Positions 16,272 to 24,533 of a DNA stretch of 24,613 bases are shown one piece after another. The DNA lies in assembly GCA_002686705.1 (NCBI GenBank), contig NYYH01000101.1, positions 1 to 24,613 on the forward strand. Reading direction: 5' to 3'. A program made the translations under genes and the position numbers. Under the pieces are notes generated by a model. The model was not told the DNA's origin. It saw nothing but the letters and a program-made list of their open reading frames with translations, and made no database searches. Position 1 is the first letter of the stretch, and every line of letters starts with the position of its first letter. The stretch is from Bacteroidota bacterium. GTDB lineage: Bacteria; Bacteroidota; Bacteroidia; Bacteroidales; F082.

Positions 16272-16742
16272 CTAATTCTCTATTTGCAGTTTCTCAAGAA
16301 ATTTAGTAGTTAGTCGATAAATTCCCGGACTTGAACTTTCTCGTGGCCCTGCAACATTTAACACTGATATTTTATATTTCGATAACCATTCTCTAATCTG
16401 CCCTTCTACATAAGTTTGTTCATCATGAAGATTTATTGTCATCAATGGTTTACTCATACCAGTTGCAATATCAAGAGTCAACTTTGTGCCTTTGTCCATC
16501 TCATTTTCATAAATGATAATTGTACCATCACTATCCCTAACATTTAGCTTCGACCTTTCTTCATAATTTGAGGTTATAGACTCTTTTAAAGGATATTTAT
16601 CCGGTATAATCCCGTCCTCCGCTAACCTTCCAGTAGGGCACCATCCACCACATTGTATTCCATAGCTTAGAGCAAAATCAAGGGCAGCCCGATCAACACC
16701 TGACTGCCCTCCGCTTATGATTCTTAATCTCTGGAAAATCAT
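16272..16742 (-). CDS. Putative molybdenum-carrier-like protein (MoCo_carrier/SLOG-type Rossmann fold)
   Basis: A 156-residue cytosolic protein. It starts with a nucleotide-binding-type loop, IISGGQSGVDRAALDFA, followed by CGGWCPTGRLAEDG. It ends with the strongly conserved LNVAGPRESSSPGIY. These are hallmarks of the 'putative molybdenum carrier' family (PF12694), a relative of SLOG/LOG-like Rossmann folds. The molybdenum link in the family name rests on an algal cofactor carrier; whether the bacterial members bind cofactor or a nucleotide is unsettled. The ATG at 16740-16742 overlaps the TGA stop of the phosphate transporter gene by 4 nt (ATGA), which implies translational coupling to it. 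Confidence 0.87.
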   Translation of the reverse strand: MIFQRLRIISGGQSGVDRAALDFALSYGIQCGGWCPTGRLAEDGIIPDKYPLKESITSNYEERSKLNVRDSDGTIIIYENEMDKGTKLTLDIATGMSKPLMTINLHDEQTYVEGQIREWLSKYKISVLNVAGPRESSSPGIYRLTTKFLEKLQIEN

Positions 16743-18976
16743 TTAATGTTTTTGTAGTCAACAAAATCCCGTTGCGACTTGTATAGATTTACACCATGCA
16801 ATGCCAGGTGCTTACTCTCATTTATAATATTCATAAACAAAATACTGTTCTTTGTACCAACAACAGCGTTCTTAATACGCTTAATCTGTTTTTTATTATC
16901 AACTTCAATTTGTTCAATTAGTCTTACAAGGAGAGATTGAATTTCATTTTGTGTACTATAATCTCCTGATTCAATGCTGGATGCAATCTTTGAGATTAAT
17001 TGTGTTAACATTATGTTAATCTGTTTTAATTCATCAATCTGCTCTTTTGTAAGTGGTTTGTGGTTGTTATCAACGTGCTCAAATACGGGATTGTTAATAA
17101 ATGTCATTGAATGTAACATTTCACGCATAAAGTCGAGTACCTGAACAAAGTAATATGCGGTATCTTCTGACCCTTCTCGGAGTTTATCAACAATAACATT
17201 AATATTATCCTTAAGGTATTTTGTTTTTGTGGTTGTAGAATCTAGTTCGCGTTTTATTTTTTTCAGTTCTTTTATATTTTCATGTTCTAATCCTTCAATT
17301 GTTGCACTATAAGCTGCAATTATTTTTTTAAGATTCTTGGTAATGGTCCTTATCGATTTATCAGCAATATTTTCTTCTGACAGAGTATGCACATCTTGTG
17401 CGTCCTCATCACTTTCTTCTGTTGTTTTCTTGTGGTAAATATGTGAACGATAGAGAATATAACCAACTATAATTACCATGCCAAAAATACTATACAATCC
17501 ACCATAGTTAAATATATAAACCATTATAAATGCTACAGTGAAGGCACTAATCGCTGTTAAAAACCAACCACCAATAACTGCGATTACTCCTGAAATACGG
17601 TAGACAGCACTTTCTCTGCCCCAAGCATTATCAGCAAGAGATGTACCCATCGCGACCATAAATGTGACATATGTAGTTGAAAGAGGTAATTTTAAAGATG
17701 TACCAAAAGCAATGAGTACACTGGCAACGGTAAGGTTTACTGATGCTCTTATAAGGTCGAATGCAGGTGGGTCCTTCTCTATCTTTTTTTCTTTTATAGG
17801 CTCGAACTGCTTTTCAATTATCCCAACGAATGAACCCGGAAGTGCCCGTTTTATGTTGTTTGAGGCATGCAAGGAGGAGCGTACAAGTGCTTTGGAAATC
17901 CATGTTGCTTTAAACCTTTCTTCACCTTCATCTTGTCGGCTAAGGTCAATAGATGTTTTAAGCACTGATCTTGCTTTTTTTGATAAGTAAAGTGTAAGTA
18001 CCATTATTCCTCCAGCTAACAATAAAAATATTTCTGGCGTAGGTACTTTACCTCCCAAAGCGGTCATTAAAAATCCATCAGGAGCCGCACCCTGCGAGTT
18101 TTGGAATATCTCCCATGAATTAAAACCTGCAATAGGTACACCAATAAAGTTTACCAAATCGTTTCCTGCAAATGCCATGGCAAGCGAAAACGTACCAACT
18201 AATACAATAATCTTTAATATATTTATTCGGAAAATCCAATATAGCAATTGAAGTAAAATCGTCCAGCCAATTAAGCTATAAAAAATAATAATAAGACTAT
18301 TTTCTTTTATCCATTCTTTAGCATCTACTGACATAAAAGAAGCACCCTTGGCACCTTTTATAAGGATAAAATAAGTTAGTGCAGTAAATGCTATTCCACC
18401 CCAAATTGCTCCAATATATTTAATACGTTTTTTAAAATTAAATGAGAACGCTATCCTGGTTAAATACTGAATTATTGCCCCAACTGAAAATGCAACACCA
18501 ACTGACAGGAGAATACCTGAAATAATTGCAAGAGCTTTTGAAGAGTTAATAAACTGGCCAATAGTCATACCACCATCGCTAATCAATAGCTTGATAGAAG
18601 CCATACCTACAGCTGCACCCAATAACTCAAAAACAATAGAAACGGTTGTTGACGTAGGTAATCCCCAAGTATTATATGCATCCAGCAAAAGAACATCCGT
18701 TACCATTACAGCCATGAAAATTATCATTATCTCGCTGAAATAGAACTGCCCGGGATTAAAAATACCCTTTCTAGCTACTTCCATCATGCCACTTGAGAAG
18801 ACTGCTCCAATCAATATTCCGATTGCAGCAACAAGCATTATTACTTTGAAAGAAGCAACTTTTGATCCAACTGCCGAATTTAAGAAGTTAACAGCATCGT
18901 TACTTACACCTACAATTAAGTCTGAAGCAGCTAATAAGAATAATACAACAACAATTACTAGATATACAGTTTCCAA
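16739..18976 (-). CDS. Pit-family inorganic phosphate transporter with C-terminal PhoU-like domain
   Basis: The 745 residues form a low-affinity, cation-coupled phosphate permease in the inner membrane. Both Pit signature repeats are present: VSNDAVNFLNSAVGS (~24-38) in the first half and AGNDLVNFIGVPIAG (~270-284) in the second. At least ten membrane helices span residues 1-510. A cytoplasmic tail (~530-740) is all-helical and charged, and resembles PhoU, suggesting built-in regulation of transport. The frame has a TAA only two codons before the TTG at 18974-18976 and no ATG. METVYLVIVV aligns with family N-termini, so TTG is the start. The downstream molybdenum-carrier-like gene overlaps by 4 nt. 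A non-phosphate anion such as arsenate or molybdate cannot be excluded as substrate. Confidence 0.93.
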   Translation of the reverse strand: METVYLVIVVVLFLLAASDLIVGVSNDAVNFLNSAVGSKVASFKVIMLVAAIGILIGAVFSSGMMEVARKGIFNPGQFYFSEIMIIFMAVMVTDVLLLDAYNTWGLPTSTTVSIVFELLGAAVGMASIKLLISDGGMTIGQFINSSKALAIISGILLSVGVAFSVGAIIQYLTRIAFSFNFKKRIKYIGAIWGGIAFTALTYFILIKGAKGASFMSVDAKEWIKENSLIIIFYSLIGWTILLQLLYWIFRINILKIIVLVGTFSLAMAFAGNDLVNFIGVPIAGFNSWEIFQNSQGAAPDGFLMTALGGKVPTPEIFLLLAGGIMVLTLYLSKKARSVLKTSIDLSRQDEGEERFKATWISKALVRSSLHASNNIKRALPGSFVGIIEKQFEPIKEKKIEKDPPAFDLIRASVNLTVASVLIAFGTSLKLPLSTTYVTFMVAMGTSLADNAWGRESAVYRISGVIAVIGGWFLTAISAFTVAFIMVYIFNYGGLYSIFGMVIIVGYILYRSHIYHKKTTEESDEDAQDVHTLSEENIADKSIRTITKNLKKIIAAYSATIEGLEHENIKELKKIKRELDSTTTKTKYLKDNINVIVDKLREGSEDTAYYFVQVLDFMREMLHSMTFINNPVFEHVDNNHKPLTKEQIDELKQINIMLTQLISKIASSIESGDYSTQNEIQSLLVRLIEQIEVDNKKQIKRIKNAVVGTKNSILFMNIINESKHLALHGVNLYKSQRDFVDYKNIK

Positions 18977-19073
18977 TTTTTATTAGTTTAAATATATCTT
19001 GCAAGATTATACAAACTAATAATTGGATGGATGATTACAATATTAACAAATTGTTAAGTTTCAGGTTCAAGGA

Positions 19074-19123
19074 ATAAATGCTTAAATGTTGACATTCTAT
19101 CATTCCATCATTTAAGCATTTAT
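19074..19123. repeat. 15-bp perfect inverted repeat with 20-nt loop
   Basis: ATAAATGCTTAAATG at 19074-19088 is the exact reverse complement of CATTTAAGCATTTAT at 19109-19123. The hairpin lies between the POP stop (19151) and the pit start (18976), both on the minus strand. It has no following T-run on the minus strand, so it does not look like a standard intrinsic terminator. A POP 3' end structure or a protein-binding operator for pit are both possible. Confidence 0.7.
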
Positions 19124-19150
19124 GCATTCTATTATTAATTAATAATTCCT

Positions 19151-21145
19151 CTAAAACTCAGGTTTCATTCCAAGGTTATACATCATAAAGCCATACATAT
19201 CAGCAGCTTCACTAATTTGTTTGTCAGTGGGTTTGCCAGCACCATGACCAGCTTTAGTTTCGATTCTGACTAAAATAGGATTTTTCCCACCATTAGCTTC
19301 TTGAAGAGTAGCCATAAACTTAAAGGTGTGTGCAGGTACAACTCGGTCATCATGATCAGCTGTTATTGCAAGTGTAGCAGGGTAGTCAACTCCTTTCTTT
19401 ATATTGTGTAATGGAGAATAACCATGTAGATATTTAAACATTTCTTCGTTATCATCGCTACGCCCATAATCTGCAGCCCAGGCCCAGCCAATAGTAAAAT
19501 TATGGTAACGAAGCATATCCATGACACCAACAATTGGAATAGCAACTTGAAATAATTCAGGTTGTTGAGTCATACAAGCTCCCACAAGTAACCCTCCATT
19601 TGATCCACCAATTATTGCAAGTTTATCAGATGAAGTGTAATTATTTTTGATGAGATATTTTGCTGCATAAACAAAATCATCGAAAACATTTTGCTTTTGT
19701 AACAGAGTTCCTGCTTCATGCCATTTCTCACCGTATTCACCACCACCTCTTAAATTTGCCATCACATAAATTCCACCCTGTTCAATAAAAACAGACCGGC
19801 TAATACTGAAACTTGGTGTAAGACTAATGTTAAACCCGCCATATGCGTAAAGCATGGTTGGATTGTTACCATCCATTTTTATTCCCTTTTTATGAACAAT
19901 AAACATAGGTATTTTGGTGCCGTCCTTACTTTCGTAGAATACCTGGTTTGTAACATAATTTTCTGGTTCAAAGTCAACTTCCGATTTATGCATCACTTCT
20001 GAAACTCCTGCCGTTACATCATACTTGTAAACACTAGAAGGGAATGTAAATGATGTAAAACCGTAAAAGGCTGTGTTTTTATTTTTTTCACCATTAAAGC
20101 CTGATAATGTTCCTATTGCAGGTAGTTCCAACTCTCTTACAAATGTCCCGTCGAGATTGTAAAAATAAGCTTTACTACTTGCGTCTTTTAAATATTGTGT
20201 AAATAGCATTTCACCAACTAACGATGCATTATTAAGAACAGTTTCCTTTTCAGGAATAAGGACTTTCCAATTTGCAGGATCATCATTATTATAAAGAGTA
20301 AGCACTAGTTTCTGATTAGGTGCTTCATGGTTTGTTAACATTAGCAAATCGTCATTAATATTATCAATTATCTGATATTCATAATCAAATCCTTCTGCAA
20401 TTTTAGTGAAATTAATATCTGTTAACTCCTTAAGTTTTGCTGCATACAATGCATTACCACTTGTGCTTTCAGTTTCGGCAACGATTAAAAATCTCTCATC
20501 CTCTGTTAAGTAGCCATAAAAATTCCTTAATGGATTTTCCTTATCTTCAAAAATTAGCAAATCTTGTTTTTGAGGGGTCCCAAGAATATGGTAGTAAACC
20601 TTGTGAAAGCGGTTTTGACCTGAAAGTTCATCCCCTTCTTGTGGTTCATCATATGCTGAATAAAAGAATCCTTCACCTTTCCAGCTAATTCCTGAGAATT
20701 TAACCCAGTTTATATGATCTTTTAAAATTTCACCTGTTTCTATATTCATGACGTAAATCTCACTCCAATCAGAACCTCCGCGTGAAATTCCATAAGCAAG
20801 TAGTTCGCCGTTTCTTGAAATACTTAATGATGATAATGCAACAGTTCCATCCTCGGATAAGGTATTAGGGTCAAGCAATACTTTTGGCTCATCAGCAAGA
20901 CTGGCTTGAATATAAAGTACGCTCTGATTTTGAATCCCATTATTCTTAAAGAAAAAGTAATTATCACCTTTATTAAAAGGAACTCCATATTTAGGGTAAT
21001 TCCAAATATGGGTTAATCGCTCCTTAAGCTGTCCTCTAAATGGAATATCTGCAAGATATTTGTTAGTAATTTTGTTTTCGGCTTCTAACCATTTGGCAGT
21101 TTCTTCTGAGTTGTCGTCTTCCATCCATCTATAGGGATCAGACAC
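19151..21145 (-). CDS. Prolyl oligopeptidase family serine peptidase (N-terminus interrupted)
   Basis: A POP-family (S9A) peptidase that cuts short peptides after proline. The frame from the first possible start after an in-frame stop (GTG 21143-21145) gives 664 residues. The seven-bladed propeller covers ~50-400 and the alpha/beta-hydrolase domain the rest. The catalytic triad is visible as Ser515 (GGSNGGLLVG), Asp600 (DHDDRVVP) and His634 (KAGHGAGKP). The GTG start is unlikely to be the original one, because the conserved N-terminus (IVYPKANKTDSVDVYFGHEV) is encoded in frame just upstream with no start codon. Further upstream an ATG at 21278-21280 opens a signal peptide that is stopped by TAA at 21215-21217. 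If only this frame is made, the enzyme would be cytosolic and lack its first ~20 conserved residues. Confidence 0.93.
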   Translation of the reverse strand: MSDPYRWMEDDNSEETAKWLEAENKITNKYLADIPFRGQLKERLTHIWNYPKYGVPFNKGDNYFFFKNNGIQNQSVLYIQASLADEPKVLLDPNTLSEDGTVALSSLSISRNGELLAYGISRGGSDWSEIYVMNIETGEILKDHINWVKFSGISWKGEGFFYSAYDEPQEGDELSGQNRFHKVYYHILGTPQKQDLLIFEDKENPLRNFYGYLTEDERFLIVAETESTSGNALYAAKLKELTDINFTKIAEGFDYEYQIIDNINDDLLMLTNHEAPNQKLVLTLYNNDDPANWKVLIPEKETVLNNASLVGEMLFTQYLKDASSKAYFYNLDGTFVRELELPAIGTLSGFNGEKNKNTAFYGFTSFTFPSSVYKYDVTAGVSEVMHKSEVDFEPENYVTNQVFYESKDGTKIPMFIVHKKGIKMDGNNPTMLYAYGGFNISLTPSFSISRSVFIEQGGIYVMANLRGGGEYGEKWHEAGTLLQKQNVFDDFVYAAKYLIKNNYTSSDKLAIIGGSNGGLLVGACMTQQPELFQVAIPIVGVMDMLRYHNFTIGWAWAADYGRSDDNEEMFKYLHGYSPLHNIKKGVDYPATLAITADHDDRVVPAHTFKFMATLQEANGGKNPILVRIETKAGHGAGKPTDKQISEAADMYGFMMYNLGMKPEF

Positions 21146-21280
21146 TTCGTGTCCGAAATATACATCGACACTATCAGTTTTATTTGCCTTAGGATAAACA
21201 ATTTTTGTATTATGTTATTGACATTTCTGAGTAAGTAGCATAAAACTTATTGCTGTTACTAATATTAATATTCGTTTCAT
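21146..21280 (-). pseudogene. Cut-off signal peptide and N-terminus of the prolyl oligopeptidase
   Basis: In the same frame as the peptidase, ATG 21278-21280 starts MKRILILVTAISFMLL, a typical short signal peptide. It runs 21 residues to TQKCQ and meets TAA (21215-21217). The frame then continues HNTKIVYPKANKTDSVDVY and FGHEVSDPYRW without a break into the peptidase. The part after the stop is clearly the family's own N-terminus, with the conserved D-x-Y-F/H-G then DPYRW. One base change back from TAA would give a complete ~709-residue exported peptidase. A promoter-like pair of boxes sits ~40-70 nt upstream of this ATG, which supports it as the original start. Confidence 0.82.
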
Positions 21281-21321
21281 AGTTAATAATTTTTGGTTGC
21301 GTAAAAAATTTATCAAGCCGG

Positions 21322-21353
21322 TAAAAGTATGTAGGTTAGTTGAAATATACAAA
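21322..21353 (-). promoter_or_regulatory. Candidate promoter of the prolyl oligopeptidase gene
   Basis: On the minus strand, TTTG (21350-21353) is followed after exactly 20 nt by TACTTTTA (21322-21329). The Bacteroidota housekeeping promoter is TTTG, 19-21 nt, TAnnTTTG; here only the last base of the -7 box differs. Transcription would start near 21315, giving a leader of about 35 nt before the ATG at 21280. Confidence 0.45.
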
Positions 21354-21449
21354 TCGCAAATGAACTTTTTTTGTGTTAACTGATTTAGCTATCGCATGAG
21401 TATTATAATTTCTTTTTCATTAATTTCGCGGCTTTTAAAACCTTTATAA

Positions 21450-22538
21450 ATGATAAAGACAGCTTTAAATAATATGCATCATGATATGGGCGCTAGAATG
21501 GTTGAATTTGTTGGCTTTGATATGCCTGTTCAGTTTGAAGGTATAGTTATTGAACACGAGACAGTAAGGACAAAACTTGGGGTCTTTGATGTTTCACATA
21601 TGGGTGAGTTTTGGGTGGAAGGACCAAATGCTAAAGCACTTGTTCAAAAGGTAACAACTAACGATGTTAACGCACTTAGTGATGGAAGGGTTCAGTATAG
21701 TTGTTTTCCTAACGGACAGGGAGGAATTGTTGATGATTTGCTTGTTTATAGATTTAGTGAAGAGAAATACTTATTAGTGGTTAACGCTTCAAATATTGAA
21801 AAAGACTGGAAGCACATTAGTAGTCATAATGATTGCAATGCTGTTTTGACAAATGCTTCAAATAAGATAAGTCAGTTAGCAGTTCAGGGGCCTCTTGCAC
21901 TTAAGGTAATGCAGAAGTTAACTGATGAATCCGTCATCGATATGGAATATTATACTTTTAAGGTACTAGAATTTGCAGGTGTAAACGATGTCATTTTTTC
22001 AACAACTGGGTACACAGGTTCTGGTGGATGCGAAATATATATGCAAAATGGAGATGTAGAGAAAATTTACAAAGCTGTATTGGAAGCAGGGCAGGAGTTT
22101 GGTATTAAACCAATTGGGCTCGGTGCACGTGATACATTACGTCTCGAATCTGGTTTTTGTCTGTATGGTAATGACATTAACGATAGAACGTCACCTATAG
22201 CTGCCGGGTTGGGTTGGATAACAAAATTTACAGAGGATAATAATTTTATTGATAGAGAATTGTTTGCTTCTCAAAAAGAGGTTGGTGTTCCACAACGGTT
22301 GAAGGGATTTGTAATGGTAGATCGTGCTATCCCACGACAGCATTATGAAGTAACTGATGCTGATGGTAATATAATTGGAGAAGTTACATCAGGTACTATG
22401 TCACCAATGATAAAGAAAGGTATTGGTATGGCTTATATTACGAAACCTTATTGGAAAGATGGTTCTGAGATATTCATTAAGGTAAGAAATAAGCTTGTTA
22501 AAGCAGTCGTACAAAGACCACCTTTTCACAAGGTGTAA
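21450..22538 (+). CDS. gcvT: Aminomethyltransferase, glycine cleavage system T protein
   Basis: GcvT takes the aminomethyl group from the lipoyl arm of the H protein. It transfers the one-carbon unit to tetrahydrofolate and releases ammonia, in the cytosol. The 362 residues match the family. The N-terminal folate-binding region contains GVFDVSHMGEFWVEG (~44-58) and KVTTNDVNAL. GYTGSGGCEIYM (~190-201) and GLGARDTLRLESGFCLYG (~224-241) follow. The C-terminal barrel has EVTSGTMSPMIKKGIGMAY. No gcvH or gcvP is in view, so the system is split over the genome, as is common in Bacteroidota. It is divergent from POP, with 169 nt between the two ATGs, and convergent with the next gene, with an 8-nt gap. 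Confidence 0.97.
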   Translation: MIKTALNNMHHDMGARMVEFVGFDMPVQFEGIVIEHETVRTKLGVFDVSHMGEFWVEGPNAKALVQKVTTNDVNALSDGRVQYSCFPNGQGGIVDDLLVYRFSEEKYLLVVNASNIEKDWKHISSHNDCNAVLTNASNKISQLAVQGPLALKVMQKLTDESVIDMEYYTFKVLEFAGVNDVIFSTTGYTGSGGCEIYMQNGDVEKIYKAVLEAGQEFGIKPIGLGARDTLRLESGFCLYGNDINDRTSPIAAGLGWITKFTEDNNFIDRELFASQKEVGVPQRLKGFVMVDRAIPRQHYEVTDADGNIIGEVTSGTMSPMIKKGIGMAYITKPYWKDGSEIFIKVRNKLVKAVVQRPPFHKV

Positions 22539-22546
22539 TTACAATC

Positions 22547-24493
22547 CTATCTATACTCAACAATATGTGGTTTTGTTTTAAGGAAGTTGAGTTGATCAAT
22601 TATATCTAATGTTGAGAACGAAATACCAAAATGTGAGATACCATTCGGAGTTATAGGAAAGTAAGCTACTCGAACTTGAAACGAGTTAAAAGCTAAGAAA
22701 TCGTTCTTAACATAAACACCTACACCAACCGAACTTAGTAATTGATTGCGAAAAACAGTATGACTATCACTACCAAGCAATCCTGCACTACAAAAACCAT
22801 ACATTGCAAATCGAAACCCAAGAAAGTACCAAGGCGTGTAAGATATGCCAACCATTTCAACGAACATGCGCTGTGCACCGAACCATGCTTTGTCGTTCAT
22901 GCCAATGAATCCATATTTTTCACCCAAATAAATCAAATCGTTGGTAAAACGGTTAAAACCATCTGTATAATTTATATTTGTAAGCAAACGATAGCGATAT
23001 CTTCCTTTTTTAAGTACGCTTGTGAGGTAGGAGAGACTGATATTAATGGCTCCCTGTTCTAATGTACTAGAAAAATGTGAACCGATATCAAAGCCTGCAA
23101 AAACATATCCGAAGTTTTCAAAGTGCTTAGTTGCAATTAGCCCAAAACCTAAGTATGGTTTATTCATGAATTCAGCCCAAGAATACCCACCTGTAATTGT
23201 AGCCTGAAATCCATAAGGGATGTACTCAGCTTTTCCAAAGTCTCTTACGTAATTGGAACGATAATAATTTTGTTTGACAAACGCAAAATTGCCTAGCAGA
23301 TTAGTGTAATTATTAAACATGCTATTACTATCTACTGATACAAAAGGGCGGTACAAATAGTCTCTTTTGTAGAGAGCAATAGCAGGAATAAAATAAGTAT
23401 TTTCAGTAAATAGCTTCCGATCTTTTAAATCATCATAGAAAAGATATGATGACCACAACTCAAAATACCTGTATTTAAAAAACCATGCGCTTCGGTCAAC
23501 ATCGGTAGGGTCAATTACTATGTTTTCTTCAATTTGAGCGATATTTAGCCCTCCTGCAAGTCGAATGCTTAGTGGTATTAACTCCCTGTTGAGCAACAAT
23601 TGATATGCTTTTTCATTCTCTGATACATGAAAATTAATGCCACCATCGATTTGTTTGTACATATTGTCGATATAATAATTTATATCAGATAGATAAAATG
23701 CAGGTTTACTTTTTGTGTCGATAGTTATACCTGCACCTAAAGATTGGCCTAACCCAAAAATGTTAACATTTTTCAAATGCATTGTCATCCGATTAATGTC
23801 ATAAATATCTAAACCTGGCATCCAAGGAAATTTGTCTTTTGCCAGAACAAGTACATCAACAGAATCACCTTTAGCGTTAGTAAGAATAATTGTAGCATCC
23901 TGTAAATAAGGTAATACTGCTAGCTTTCTGGTGTTTTCAACCATTTCTAAAGGGTTTACTGTGTCGTTTACATGAAATAGTAATTTGCGTTCTAGTACGT
24001 TTTTATTAGTGCTGAAATGAGACTTATTTATTGCGTTACCCATTCGTGTGAAAACGGGTAGATTGGTATCACTTATAGTCGGTCCTATTGGTTTCAGAAC
24101 CTGAATCCTTATGTTCCTTATAATCTTTCCTGAGTACTGGTTGTAAGCATCTTCAGCTTTAATCAAATCGTTTTTAACTAACATTGTGTCTTGTGTGCTA
24201 GAGGCAATTAACATCTGAAAAAACTTATCGATAAGGTTACTTTTTTGTGATTCTCCAACAAGTTTGGAATAAAGTGAATAGCCATTTTTTTTCGTTATAA
24301 CAATATACCGATTGCATATAATTGCAGTACTATCATGATACACTTTAATGGAAGTATCATCTAAAACCAGGTAAGCGGGAGCTACTATCTTAACTGTATC
24401 ACAGTTGTTCTTGTTGACTTGAGAATATGCCAGTGAATTTATTAGCATAGCACAAATAATTACAATAACTGCTATTGTTTTTTTTTGAACCAA
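22547..24493 (-). CDS. Outer-membrane beta-barrel protein, BamA/TamA-like (Omp85 surface-antigen type)
   Basis: A 648-residue exported protein. The signal peptide is VQKKTIAVIVIICAMLINSL with cleavage near AYSQ (~24). One POTRA-like unit is visible at ~123-220 (IIRNIRIQVLKPIGPT ... LPYLQDATIILTNAKGD). The remaining ~410 residues show alternating strands with many aromatic residues, as in a beta barrel, ending near HFGISFSTLDII. This fits an Omp85-type protein with a shortened periplasmic part, but I do not see the canonical VRGY-type motif, so the exact subfamily is open. The frame has TAA three codons before TTG (24491-24493) and no ATG before the signal peptide core, so TTG is the start. 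A 9-base T run (24478-24486 on the plus strand) sits in the first codons. The partial gene upstream ends 40 nt before. Confidence 0.78.
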   Translation of the reverse strand: MVQKKTIAVIVIICAMLINSLAYSQVNKNNCDTVKIVAPAYLVLDDTSIKVYHDSTAIICNRYIVITKKNGYSLYSKLVGESQKSNLIDKFFQMLIASSTQDTMLVKNDLIKAEDAYNQYSGKIIRNIRIQVLKPIGPTISDTNLPVFTRMGNAINKSHFSTNKNVLERKLLFHVNDTVNPLEMVENTRKLAVLPYLQDATIILTNAKGDSVDVLVLAKDKFPWMPGLDIYDINRMTMHLKNVNIFGLGQSLGAGITIDTKSKPAFYLSDINYYIDNMYKQIDGGINFHVSENEKAYQLLLNRELIPLSIRLAGGLNIAQIEENIVIDPTDVDRSAWFFKYRYFELWSSYLFYDDLKDRKLFTENTYFIPAIALYKRDYLYRPFVSVDSNSMFNNYTNLLGNFAFVKQNYYRSNYVRDFGKAEYIPYGFQATITGGYSWAEFMNKPYLGFGLIATKHFENFGYVFAGFDIGSHFSSTLEQGAINISLSYLTSVLKKGRYRYRLLTNINYTDGFNRFTNDLIYLGEKYGFIGMNDKAWFGAQRMFVEMVGISYTPWYFLGFRFAMYGFCSAGLLGSDSHTVFRNQLLSSVGVGVYVKNDFLAFNSFQVRVAYFPITPNGISHFGISFSTLDIIDQLNFLKTKPHIVEYR

Positions 24494-24533
24494 CTGGGAT
24501 ATTTAATGATGATATTGTAAGGCGAAGATACCT

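Noticed and set aside
21421..21428. TAATTTCG before gcvT as a -7 box
   Set aside because: It resembles TAnnTTTG but has one mismatch and no TTTG box at 19-21 nt upstream; too weak to list as a feature.
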